Below, one piece after another: positions 1 through 6,857 of a stretch of 12,291 bases of DNA. The translations under genes were made by a program, and so were the position numbers. The stretch's first letter is position 1. Every line of letters starts with the position of its first letter. Below the pieces are notes generated by a model. That model worked only from the letters and a program-made list of their open reading frames with translations. It was not told where the DNA came from and made no database searches. Origin of the DNA: Betaproteobacteria bacterium SG8_40 (GTDB lineage: Bacteria; Pseudomonadota; Gammaproteobacteria; Burkholderiales; Eutrophovitaceae); the NCBI GenBank assembly GCA_001304425.1, contig LJTS01000042.1, positions 1-12,291 of the forward strand. Direction: 5' to 3'.

Positions 1-228
1 CGCGTCGAGATCTTGCCAGTTGGGGAACAGTTCCTCGAGCGCGCGCGGTTCGATCACCGCACCGGAGAGAATATGCGCGCCGACCTCCGAGCCTTTTTCA
101 ACGACACATACGGACAGGTCCGCGTTGTTTTCACCGGCAAGTTGTTTGAGGCGTATTGCGCATGCCAGACCTGCCGGCCCGGCACCAACGATCACTACGT
201 CGTATTCCATCGACTCTCGGTCTGCCAA
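1..228 (-). CDS. Electron transfer flavoprotein-ubiquinone oxidoreductase (ETF-QO), N-terminal part, cut by window edge
   Basis: This gene runs leftwards out of the window, so only its first 76 codons are present. The family is a monotopic inner-membrane iron-sulfur flavoprotein that passes electrons from reduced ETF, fed by acyl-CoA and amino-acid dehydrogenases, to ubiquinone. The visible protein has the FAD-binding Rossmann motif GAGPAGL at residues 15-21, followed by the family-typical VVEKGSEVGAHILSGAV and LFPNW. I chose the TTG at 226-228 as start because AAGGAG (235-240, minus strand) lies six bases before it, and the resulting N-terminus MADRESMEYDVV matches the length of Pseudomonas ETF-QO (MEREYMEFDVV, from memory). 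The ATG at 208-210 is an alternative six codons in, with no good ribosome binding site. The Fe-S and ubiquinone domains lie outside the window. Family assignment is firm although the gene is partial. Confidence 0.9.
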   Translation of the reverse strand, partial: MADRESMEYDVVIVGAGPAGLACAIRLKQLAGENNADLSVCVVEKGSEVGAHILSGAVIEPRALEELFPNWQDLDA

Positions 229-365
229 TGTCGTCTCCTTGTTGGCCGGATGTGGCTGTTAGAATGCGCACCCGGAAATGTAATGATATAGCCATTGGCG
301 AAGCATCTGCAGAACATGATCTTGGCGGACGCACGCTACGGCGTCGCTGACTACTGGAACGGCAT
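229..365. promoter_or_regulatory. Divergent intergenic region between ETF-QO and thioesterase genes
   Basis: These 137 bases separate two divergent genes, so promoters in both directions are expected here. For the thioesterase the best candidate is TTAGAA (259-264) and TAATGA (281-286) with a 16-base spacer, a weak match to sigma-70 consensus. For ETF-QO only AT-rich pieces are visible around 258-290. GGAA about eight bases before the thioesterase ATG is a modest ribosome binding site; ETF-QO has a good AAGGAG. No coding sequence is supported. Promoter positions are inferred. Confidence 0.3.
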
Positions 366-776
366 ATGACAGAACGACGAAAACTGGTTCGCACCGATCG
401 CATGCGCATGCGGTGGGGCGAAATGGATGCGCTCGGGCACATGAACAACGTCTCCTACCTTCGCTATTTCGAGGAGGTGCGGATTGCCTGGTTCGGGACT
501 CTCCCCATCGAATACAGGATCGGCTCCGAGGGGCCAATCCTGGGCACGATAACCTGCAAATACCTCAAGCCCGCCGTTTATCCGGTTGAACTCGAAATCA
601 CCTCATACATCGGCAACCCCGGCCACAGCAGCTTTTCAATGTGGCACGAACTCTACAACGCGAAGGATCACAACGAGCGCTTTGCGGAAGCGGAGGCCAA
701 GCTGGTGTGGATAGACATCGGGGCGGGCCGCTCGAGACCCATGCCTGACTGGATGCGGGAAACGATTCAGGGCTGA
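366..776 (+). CDS. Hotdog-fold acyl-CoA thioesterase (4HBT/YbgC-FadM type)
   Basis: The product is a 136-residue single-domain hotdog protein, the usual length for this family, which hydrolyses acyl-CoA or acyl-ACP thioesters in the cytosol. The N-terminal strand and central helix carry RWGEMDALGHMNN (residues 16-28). Asp21 sits where the catalytic Asp of 4-hydroxybenzoyl-CoA thioesterase-like enzymes lies, followed by YLRYFEEVR on the hot-dog helix. No signal peptide or membrane segment is seen. It diverges from ETF-QO, an electron sink for fatty acid oxidation, which would fit a role in acyl-CoA turnover, but that is inference; the substrate cannot be read from the sequence. Its last ten bases overlap the end of the convergent SDR gene, leaving no room for a terminator between them. 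Confidence 0.85.
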   Translation: MTERRKLVRTDRMRMRWGEMDALGHMNNVSYLRYFEEVRIAWFGTLPIEYRIGSEGPILGTITCKYLKPAVYPVELEITSYIGNPGHSSFSMWHELYNAKDHNERFAEAEAKLVWIDIGAGRSRPMPDWMRETIQG

Positions 777-1525
777 GCGTAGAAAGTCCGTCCGTTGATC
801 CCGCGGCTGTCGGAACCGATCAGATAAAGGTACAAGGGCGCTAGCCTCCCGGGCGAGGGCAGCGCATCAGCGTTTTCCCCGGGGTGCGTCTTGCCGCGCA
901 GCGGCGAATTGATCGGCCCCGGCACCACGGTGTTGATGCGAAGGTTCTCAGCACCGGACCATTCGTCGCTCTGGATCCTGGCCAGAGTCTCAAGTCCGGC
1001 TTTGGATACTGCGTAGCCGCCCCAGAATGCCGCCGGTGCCGACGCGTGCGTCTCGGACGTCACCACGACGGAAGCGTCGGGTGACTCGCGTAACAGCCGC
1101 GAACAAACCTGGTTGATCGCAAACGGGGCGATCAGGTTTACCCTCAGCATGCGCTGCCATTCGTCGATCGACTGCGTCTCCAGCGCGGAAAGCTTTTCCA
1201 GGTGCGACGCACAGTGGGCGATTCCGTCGAGCCGCCCTAATTGTTTTTCAATCAAACTCGCCGCGTGGGCGTACTCGCGCCAACCCGCAGTGTCCAGATC
1301 CAGTGGCAATAACGCTGGCTCGGCCAGCCCGGCACGCACGATCTCGTCATAGGCGGCTTCCAGCCGGGCGAGGTTGCGGGCGTTGAGAACAACCGTCGCT
1401 CCGTGCCGGGCACAAGCCAATGCGACAGCATGCCCCAGTCCGCGGCTGGCACCGGTCACCAGAATGACGCGCCCGGCGAGCAGGTCCGCGGGCGGTTGAT
1501 ATCGCAAAGGGTCAATCACGATCAC
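767..1525 (-). CDS. YciK-like short-chain dehydrogenase/reductase with altered active-site Ser
   Basis: This 252-residue protein matches the YciK branch of the short-chain dehydrogenases in its N-terminus (YQPPADLL), its cofactor motif TGASRGLG (24-31) and its C-terminus (PLYLYLIGSDSRGINGRTF then AQP). Asn130 (VNLIAPF), Tyr171 and Lys175 (YAVSK) of the classical tetrad are present. The catalytic Ser, normally 13 residues before Tyr, is Glu158 in the string TSETHA, and the usual NAG motif reads CAS (105-107). The enzyme may therefore work differently, use a neighbouring residue such as Ser157 or Thr159, or have lost redox activity. The natural substrate of YciK is unknown to me. The start is GTG with GGAA eight bases upstream; a GTG two codons in is an alternative. 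It overlaps the end of hpnE by 14 nt, so it is the last gene of the squalene operon. Confidence 0.85.
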   Translation of the reverse strand: MIVIDPLRYQPPADLLAGRVILVTGASRGLGHAVALACARHGATVVLNARNLARLEAAYDEIVRAGLAEPALLPLDLDTAGWREYAHAASLIEKQLGRLDGIAHCASHLEKLSALETQSIDEWQRMLRVNLIAPFAINQVCSRLLRESPDASVVVTSETHASAPAAFWGGYAVSKAGLETLARIQSDEWSGAENLRINTVVPGPINSPLRGKTHPGENADALPSPGRLAPLYLYLIGSDSRGINGRTFYAQP

Positions 1526-2822
1526 TCACTATGTTCCGGGCGCAAGTTAACCCGCTGCGAACGGCTGCCTCGAGTGTCGCGGGGTAGGGACCTGCAGTGT
1601 AGTCACCCGCGAGTAACAGACCCGGCACCGCGGTGAGGTTGGAAGGGCGCAGCAGGCCCGGAACTGCAGAAAAAGTCGCACGCTTCTCCGCAATCACCTG
1701 ATGCCAATCGGGCCGCGGCAGGGAAAAATTTTGAGCAAGCTCCTCGTGAACCCGTTGCGCCAACTCTTCCCGGCCGAGCTTCTGATGGCTGCCCGATGCG
1801 CTGATCACCACGCCCAGCATCCCCGGCTGATTACATAAACGTCCACGGTCGAAGACCCACTGTACCACGCTGTCGCGCATGCCGATCATCGCTTCCGGGA
1901 GAGCGACGTGGCGCGGATACTGGAGGAAGACAGAATAAATGGGCTGGTACTCGAATTGGTTAACCAGGCCTACCTGTGGTTCGAGTTGCGGAATGTCCTC
2001 CACGAGCCTGGCGAGTCGGTGCGGGCCGACTGCGAGAATTACGTGCGAATAACGCCGGGCTGATGACGTGGTCAGTTCGAAACCGCCGTCGAGCACGCGC
2101 AAGGCGGTGACGGTTTGTCCTGTCTGAACCTCACCGCCGCGACGCCGCACGTATTCGGCAGCGGGTTCGGGAAACAGCGCGCTGAAGTCCGTTCGTGGCA
2201 ACAATAGATCACTCGCGTCGCGGGGACCGGCGAGCGAATCGCGCAATACGTTCAGGAAGGTCTGTGCATCGGCCTTGTCCGGGGGCGTATTGAGGGCCGC
2301 GATGCAAAGCGGATTCCACAAGACGTCGACGAGTTTGTCCGTCTGACACTGCTGCGTCAGGAGCCTGGTTACGGTAAGGCCGGCGTCACAATGAAAATCA
2401 CGCGCCTTCATGGTTTGCATGAAACGAACCGCCGCCAGCTTCGCCGGGAAGTCCAGCCCGCGAGCGAAGGCGAGCGCGGCGGCGACGTGCAAGGGGCGCG
2501 GCAGGCGAGGCGCACGCATCCGGAAATCCGGTTCGACTCTCAGTTGCAGCGGCAAGCGCAGCAAGTGAGCGGATTCATCCGGACCGCTGACGGTGCGAAT
2601 GATTCGCAGAGTCTCGCCATAGGCTCCGACAAGGATATGCAACCCGTTGTCGAGAGCGATTCCGTTGGTCTCCACGCGCCGCGCCCGCCCCCCCAGCGTG
2701 TTCGCCGCTTCGAAAACCGAAACCGGGATGTTTCGCGATGCCAGTTCAACGGCGGCCGACATGCCGGCCCAGCCTCCGCCGACGATGCCAACACGTGTTG
2801 CCGGAGCAGCTGTGTTCGTCAC
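1512..2822 (-). CDS. hpnE: Hydroxysqualene dehydroxylase HpnE (FAD-dependent)
   Basis: HpnE catalyses the last step of the three-enzyme bacterial squalene pathway, reductive removal of the hydroxyl group of hydroxysqualene. It belongs to the amine oxidase/phytoene desaturase-like flavoproteins. With the start used here (436 residues) the N-terminal dinucleotide motif VGIVGGGWAG spans 11-20 and is followed by EAANTLGGRARR, both typical for FAD binding. The C-terminal FAD motif AGDYTAGPYPATLEAA spans 405-420. I chose the GTG at 2820-2822 because it overlaps the hpnD stop as GTGA, matching the ATGA overlap upstream. A GTG at 2850-2852 would add ten residues, inside hpnD and without a clear ribosome binding site. 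The neighbours hpnD and hpnC supply its substrate. Assignment is secure from sequence plus context. Confidence 0.93.
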   Translation of the reverse strand: MTNTAAPATRVGIVGGGWAGMSAAVELASRNIPVSVFEAANTLGGRARRVETNGIALDNGLHILVGAYGETLRIIRTVSGPDESAHLLRLPLQLRVEPDFRMRAPRLPRPLHVAAALAFARGLDFPAKLAAVRFMQTMKARDFHCDAGLTVTRLLTQQCQTDKLVDVLWNPLCIAALNTPPDKADAQTFLNVLRDSLAGPRDASDLLLPRTDFSALFPEPAAEYVRRRGGEVQTGQTVTALRVLDGGFELTTSSARRYSHVILAVGPHRLARLVEDIPQLEPQVGLVNQFEYQPIYSVFLQYPRHVALPEAMIGMRDSVVQWVFDRGRLCNQPGMLGVVISASGSHQKLGREELAQRVHEELAQNFSLPRPDWHQVIAEKRATFSAVPGLLRPSNLTAVPGLLLAGDYTAGPYPATLEAAVRSGLTCARNIVSDRD

Positions 2823-3652
2823 GCCCCGAGCCAGGTGCGCCAGGCGATCCACAGCTTGCGTATCGGCGTCATGCTGGCGCGCGTGGTCAGAACATCGATG
2901 CGTTTTGCCTCGATGTCGCTCAGCAGCGCCCGGTAAATCCCTGCCATCACAAGTCCCGGCCGTTGCGACCGGCGATCTGCGTCGGGCAGCGCGGCGAATG
3001 CACGTACATAGAATTCCCGCGCGCGGTCAATCTGAAAGCGGATGAGTGCCGTGAACTGGTCCGACGAGCGTCCGTGCAGAATGTCATCGGGGTCGACCTG
3101 GAATCTCTGCAGGTCTTCGAGTGGAATGTAGATGCGGTTGCGGCGCGCATCCTCGCCGACATCGCGAATGATGTTCGTCAGCTGGAATGCCGTTCCGAGG
3201 TTCTCCGCGTATTCGAGAGTCGTTTCCCGGGTGCGTCCGAAGATATCGGCCGCCATCAGCCCGACGACTCCGGCAACCCGGTGGCAATAGACTTTGAGTT
3301 CATCGAAATTCGCGTAACGGTTCTGATCGAGGTCCATCTCCATGCCGTCGATAATTTCGTGGAACCTCGATTCAGGAAGAGCGAACTTCGTTGTCGCGGG
3401 CGCCAGCGCGCGTGTAACCGGGTGCTGCGCAGTGCCATGGAACAGTTCGCCAATTTCGGTACGCCACCAGGCCAGTTTGGTGCGCGCGAGGTCGGCGTTG
3501 GTGCTTTCATCGACGATATCGTCCACTTCACGGCAGAACGCGTAGAGGGCGGTGATCGCGCGGCGTTGCTCGGGCGGCAGAAACAGGAAACTGTAATAGA
3601 AACTTGAGCCGCTCTTCGCTGCCTTGTCCTGACAGTATTGTTCGGGGGTCAT
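2819..3652 (-). CDS. hpnD: Presqualene diphosphate synthase HpnD
   Basis: HpnD condenses two farnesyl diphosphates to presqualene diphosphate, the first committed step to squalene. The 277-residue protein has the all-helical trans-isoprenyl diphosphate synthase (squalene/phytoene synthase) fold. It has the start-proximal SSFYYSFLFLP, the first aspartate-rich motif DDIVDE (44-49) and the second one in RDVGEDARRNRIYIP (163-177); both bind magnesium-diphosphate. It is told apart from HpnC by this second motif and by position in the operon. Its ATG overlaps the hpnC stop as ATGA (3649-3652) and its stop overlaps the hpnE start as GTGA, so expression of the three should be coupled. No separate ribosome binding site of note precedes it. 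Confidence 0.94.
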   Translation of the reverse strand: MTPEQYCQDKAAKSGSSFYYSFLFLPPEQRRAITALYAFCREVDDIVDESTNADLARTKLAWWRTEIGELFHGTAQHPVTRALAPATTKFALPESRFHEIIDGMEMDLDQNRYANFDELKVYCHRVAGVVGLMAADIFGRTRETTLEYAENLGTAFQLTNIIRDVGEDARRNRIYIPLEDLQRFQVDPDDILHGRSSDQFTALIRFQIDRAREFYVRAFAALPDADRRSQRPGLVMAGIYRALLSDIEAKRIDVLTTRASMTPIRKLWIAWRTWLGA

Positions 3653-4464
3653 CTGCGGAAAAAGATGGAGCGGTAGAGCATGATCGCCCAGTCAGATGAT
3701 CGCAACACCGGTCGCTGGCGAAAGACATCTCCGCGGCTGGCGTGGAGTTTCTCGAGAATGCGCGCCCCGCCGCAGACGATGGTCCGCAATTCCAGGCCGA
3801 TGCGACCCGGCAGCACGGAACCAAGCGGAGCGCCCGAATTGAGCATGTCGCTGGCGCGCTTGACCTGGAAGGCCATGAATGCCGGCCAGTTTCCCGATGT
3901 GTCTCCGGCTGCAATCCGGGATTCGCTGATGCCGAACCGTCGCATTTCGTCGTTTGGCATGTAGACGCGGTTTCTGCGGTAATCCGGCTCGATGTCCTGA
4001 AGGAAATTGATCAATTGCAAACTGGTGCAGATGTTATCCGAATAATCCAGATTGGTTGCGTTCACCGCGTCATACAGATGCAGTAACAGCCGGCCGACCG
4101 GGTTGGCTGAGCGGCGGCAATAGTCGAGCACTTCGGAAAAGTCGGCGTAGCGCTGCTTCACCACATCCTGGGAAAAAGCCGACAACAGGTCGCGAAACAG
4201 GTTGATCGGCAGGCTGTACTGCCGGATGACCGGCTTTAGGTCGCTGAACAGCGGGGACAGCGTTGTGCCGTCCTGTTCGATGACATCGAGCTGCTGTCGA
4301 TATCGCTCGAGATTCTCCAGCCTCTTTGCAGGTGGGTCGTCGCCCTCATCGGCAAAATCATCGGCTGTTCGCGCAAACCTGTAGATCAGTTCGATCGGTC
4401 GGCGCAGCCGTTTTGGCAACAAAACTGACGCTACCGGAAAATTCTCGTAGTGATCGATACCCAT
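3649..4464 (-). CDS. hpnC: Hydroxysqualene synthase HpnC
   Basis: HpnC converts presqualene diphosphate to hydroxysqualene, the middle step of the HpnCDE route. The 271-residue protein begins with the family signature HYENFPVAS (5-13). It has the first aspartate-rich motif DDFADE (35-40) and the second as QDIEPDYRRNRVYMP (156-170); the EPD form of the second motif is typical of HpnC rather than HpnD. It is first in the operon hpnC-hpnD-hpnE-SDR. The ATG at 4462-4464 is preferred because the family N-terminus begins right after it, but it is preceded by a C-rich leader with only GAG four bases away, not a normal Shine-Dalgarno sequence. It is transcribed away from tRNA-Leu. Confidence 0.94.
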   Translation of the reverse strand: MGIDHYENFPVASVLLPKRLRRPIELIYRFARTADDFADEGDDPPAKRLENLERYRQQLDVIEQDGTTLSPLFSDLKPVIRQYSLPINLFRDLLSAFSQDVVKQRYADFSEVLDYCRRSANPVGRLLLHLYDAVNATNLDYSDNICTSLQLINFLQDIEPDYRRNRVYMPNDEMRRFGISESRIAAGDTSGNWPAFMAFQVKRASDMLNSGAPLGSVLPGRIGLELRTIVCGGARILEKLHASRGDVFRQRPVLRSSDWAIMLYRSIFFRR

Positions 4465-4482
4465 CGCTCAGGGGGAGGGTAA

Positions 4483-4511
4483 ATTAAACCTTGAAAAAAC
4501 AACAGGTTGAA
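4483..4511 (-). promoter_or_regulatory. Candidate promoter of the hpnCDE-SDR operon
   Basis: On the minus strand, TTTAAT (4483-4488) is a five-of-six match to the -10 consensus, and TTCAAC (4506-4511) lies 17 bases upstream as a poor -35. Transcription would begin near 4476, leaving a leader of only about a dozen bases before the hpnC ATG. That fits the lack of a Shine-Dalgarno sequence, but this is inference from consensus matching. Confidence 0.35.
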
Positions 4512-4515
4512 AAAA
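4491..4515. repeat. Two 9-base direct repeats TTGAAAAAA in the hpnC/tRNA-Leu intergenic region
   Basis: TTGAAAAAA occurs at 4491-4499 and again at 4507-4515, 16 bases apart start to start. The repeats overlap the candidate hpnC promoter. On the other strand they lie about 70-90 bases upstream of tRNA-Leu, where A-tracts could act as an upstream activating or bending sequence. No known operator is recognised. Confidence 0.45.
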
Positions 4516-4563
4516 GGCGGGAGGCGCCAGGTGTGCGGCCCAAGTGGCGGTGCAGGGGGGGAT

Positions 4564-4569
4564 TATATT
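4564..4569 (+). promoter_or_regulatory. Candidate -10 element for tRNA-Leu
   Basis: TATATT lies about 15 bases before the mature tRNA 5' end, directly after a run of seven G (4555-4561). Between it and the tRNA is GCCGC, a GC-rich discriminator of the kind found at stringently controlled stable-RNA promoters. No convincing -35 is seen at the right distance, so the call rests on the -10 alone. Confidence 0.35.
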
Positions 4570-4583
4570 AAAATGCCGCAGTC

Positions 4584-4668
<85 letters not shown>

Positions 4669-4690
4669 GTTTCGTATTCAAGCGGCCACC

Positions 4691-4702
4691 TCGCTGCAGC
4701 GA
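4691..4702. repeat. 12-base perfect palindrome downstream of tRNA-Leu
   Basis: TCGCTGCAGCGA reads the same on both strands. It lies 22 bases after the tRNA CCA end and could form only a short four-base-pair hairpin, without a U-tract, so it is not a standard terminator. The rest of the 222-base stretch up to tig shows no supported gene and no clear promoter. Confidence 0.4.
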
Positions 4703-4890
4703 AATACAACGACTGGGTGCTTGCCGTGGTATTTGAAGACGCGGTTTTGAACTACCTCGGCGTCCGCGTTGCCCGAGTTTGAGTTAGCCCGGTGTGCCCG
4801 ACGCAAGCCAGGCAACCCGGTATCCGATAACACACGCAGGATCGCAATACCTGACGGGCAGCGCGCCCTGTTCCGAAAGCTTGAGAATCG

Positions 4891-6198
4891 ATGCAAACAA
4901 ATCTAGAAACACTCAGTTCCCTTGAACGCCGTCTCTCCATTACGCTGCCGATGCAGGATGTGGACACGGAGGTGGCAAATCGCCTCAAACGCCTGTCACG
5001 AACCGTCAAGATTCACGGCTTCCGGCCCGGCAAGGTCCCGGTAAAGATTGTCGAGCAGCAATACGGGGGGCAGGTTCGCCAGGAGGTCCTCGGGGACACC
5101 ATTCAGAAGAGTTTTGGCGATGCCGTGCGTGAACAAAAGCTGCGCGTGGCCGGTTTGCCCAAAATCGAGGTTCAGTCTGCTGGCGATACGAACGGCAAAT
5201 TCGAATACACGGCAACCTTCGAGGTCTATCCGGAAGTGACCTTGGGGGACTTGTCCGACGCCGTGGTCGAGAAGCCGGCCGTCGAGGTGGGCGACGCCGA
5301 GGTCGACAAGACGCTGGAGGTGCTGCGCAAACAAAGAGCGGTTTTCGAGCCGGTAGCGCGGGCTGCTGCATCCGGCGATCAGGTGAAGATCGATTACAAG
5401 GGGACCATCGACGGCGAGGCATTCGATGGCGGCGCGGCGGAAGGCACCGTTGTTCAGCTTGGCGAAGGCAGGCTGCTTCCCGACTTCGAGTCGAATGTGA
5501 TCGGTCTCAGCGCCGGTGAAACGCGAACCTTTGGAATGAAATTCCCCGACGACTATCACGGCAAGGAAGTCGCTGGGAAAGAGGCACAGTTCGAGATTAC
5601 GGTGCATGAGGTTCTTCAGGCACGGCTACCGGAGATCGATGCCGAGTTTGCCAAGAGCCTCGGGGTGGCGGACGGCGATCTCGAGAAGATGCGCTCCGAG
5701 GTTCGTGACAATCTGCAACGCGAAGTGAAGCGCCGCACTGACGCACAACTCAAGGACAGGGTGATGAAGACCCTTCTGGACACTGCGAAGCTCGAGGTTC
5801 CGCAGTCGCTGGTTGACCAGGAAATCGAACGGCTGATGGAGCAGATGAAACAGAACCTGCGGTCACGTGGCGTCAATACCGAGAACACCCCGCTGCCGCG
5901 TGAAGCGTTTAGTGAGGAGGCGACTCGGCGCGTACGGCTCGGTTTGATCGTTTCCGAGGTGGTGAGCCAGCACGGATTGAGCGCCAAGCCGGAGCAGGTC
6001 AAGGAGGTAGTCGAGGAACAGGCCAAGGCGTACGAGCAGCCGGATGAGGTCCGGCGCTGGTACTACCAGTCACCTGACCGTTTACGCGAGATCGAGTCGG
6101 TGGTGCTGGAGTCGAACCTCGTCAAATGGGTGGTCGAGCAGGCAAAGGTCGAAGACAAGCCGATGGCATTCGACGACCTGATGGGGAGCGCGCAATGA
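4891..6198 (+). CDS. tig: Trigger factor, ribosome-associated chaperone
   Basis: Trigger factor binds ribosomal protein L23 at the polypeptide exit tunnel and shields nascent chains; it also has peptidyl-prolyl isomerase activity. The 435-residue protein is close to the E. coli length. The N-terminal ribosome-binding domain carries the signature GFRPGKVP at 43-50, the same positions as in E. coli. An FKBP-type PPIase domain follows (about 155-245, including IDYKGTIDGEAFDGG and FPDDYHG). The helical C-terminal substrate-cradle domain fills 250-430. The ATG has GAGA about seven bases upstream and gives the normal N-terminus. Its TGA overlaps the clpP ATG as ATGA, so chaperone and protease synthesis are probably coupled. 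It is preceded by a 222-base stretch after tRNA-Leu with no convincing promoter. Confidence 0.97.
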   Translation: MQTNLETLSSLERRLSITLPMQDVDTEVANRLKRLSRTVKIHGFRPGKVPVKIVEQQYGGQVRQEVLGDTIQKSFGDAVREQKLRVAGLPKIEVQSAGDTNGKFEYTATFEVYPEVTLGDLSDAVVEKPAVEVGDAEVDKTLEVLRKQRAVFEPVARAAASGDQVKIDYKGTIDGEAFDGGAAEGTVVQLGEGRLLPDFESNVIGLSAGETRTFGMKFPDDYHGKEVAGKEAQFEITVHEVLQARLPEIDAEFAKSLGVADGDLEKMRSEVRDNLQREVKRRTDAQLKDRVMKTLLDTAKLEVPQSLVDQEIERLMEQMKQNLRSRGVNTENTPLPREAFSEEATRRVRLGLIVSEVVSQHGLSAKPEQVKEVVEEQAKAYEQPDEVRRWYYQSPDRLREIESVVLESNLVKWVVEQAKVEDKPMAFDDLMGSAQ

Positions 6199-6836
6199 AC
6201 TGGATGCAAGACGGGTTGAACGACCCCCGCGCCCTCGGGCTGGTCCCGATGGTCATCGAACACAGCGGCAGGGGCGAGCGCGCTTACGACATTTACTCGC
6301 GACTGCTCAAGGAACGTGTCGTTTTTCTGGTGGGACCGGTAAACGAGGTCAGCGCCAACCTGATCGTCGCTCAAATGCTGTTTCTCGAGTCAGAGAACCC
6401 GGAAAAGGACATTTCCTTCTACATCAATTCTCCGGGCGGGTCCGTTTCTGCCGGTCTGGCGATTTACGACACCATGCAGTTCATCAAGCCGGATGTGAGC
6501 ACCCTGTGTGTCGGTCAGGCCGCCAGCATGGGCGCATTTTTGCTCGGCGCAGGTGCGAAAAAGAAGCGTTTCGCATTGCCGAATTCCCGGGTGATGATTC
6601 ATCAGCCAATGGGCGGATTCCAGGGACAGGCGTCGGATATCGAGATTCACGCCCGCGAAATTCTCTACCTGCGGGAGCGGTTGAACCAGCTGCTTTCCCA
6701 GCATACCGGCCAGGATGTTGCAACGATTCAGAGAGATACTGATCGTGACAATTTCCTAAGTGCTGAAGAGGCTGTAAAGTACGGGTTGATCGACCAGGTT
6801 CTGGTCAGTCGGGCTACTGCGGGCCAGTCAGCGTGA
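6195..6836 (+). CDS. clpP: ATP-dependent Clp protease proteolytic subunit ClpP
   Basis: ClpP is the tetradecameric serine peptidase that degrades substrates unfolded by ClpX or ClpA in the cytosol. In this 213-residue protein the catalytic triad is complete and falls at exactly the E. coli precursor positions: Ser111 in GQAASMGAF, His136 in MIHQP, Asp185 in RDTDRDNF. The short propeptide should be cleaved before GLVPMVIE (residue 15), the counterpart of the E. coli site. I start at the ATG that overlaps the tig stop (ATGA, 6195-6198), because a longer reading in the same frame would lie inside tig and is not part of the family. In E. coli tig and clpP are separate units, whereas here translation is coupled. 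clpX follows after 113 bases. Confidence 0.97.
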   Translation: MNWMQDGLNDPRALGLVPMVIEHSGRGERAYDIYSRLLKERVVFLVGPVNEVSANLIVAQMLFLESENPEKDISFYINSPGGSVSAGLAIYDTMQFIKPDVSTLCVGQAASMGAFLLGAGAKKKRFALPNSRVMIHQPMGGFQGQASDIEIHAREILYLRERLNQLLSQHTGQDVATIQRDTDRDNFLSAEEAVKYGLIDQVLVSRATAGQSA

Positions 6837-6857
6837 TGGCCAGGGTTCCCGGAGATG

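Noticed and set aside
131..448. Minus-strand open frame across the ETF-QO/thioesterase gap
   Set aside because: It covers the start of ETF-QO in another frame and the start of the thioesterase; its protein is Arg/Ser-rich, as expected from frame-shifted GC-rich DNA.
2820..2852. Longer HpnE start at GTG 2850-2852
   Set aside because: It would add ten residues inside hpnD without a ribosome binding site, while the GTG at 2820-2822 makes the same kind of stop-start overlap seen at hpnC/hpnD.
2738..3607. Plus-strand open frame of 289 codons opposite hpnD/hpnE
   Set aside because: The minus-strand hpn genes have complete catalytic motifs and overlapping junctions; the plus-strand frame has none.
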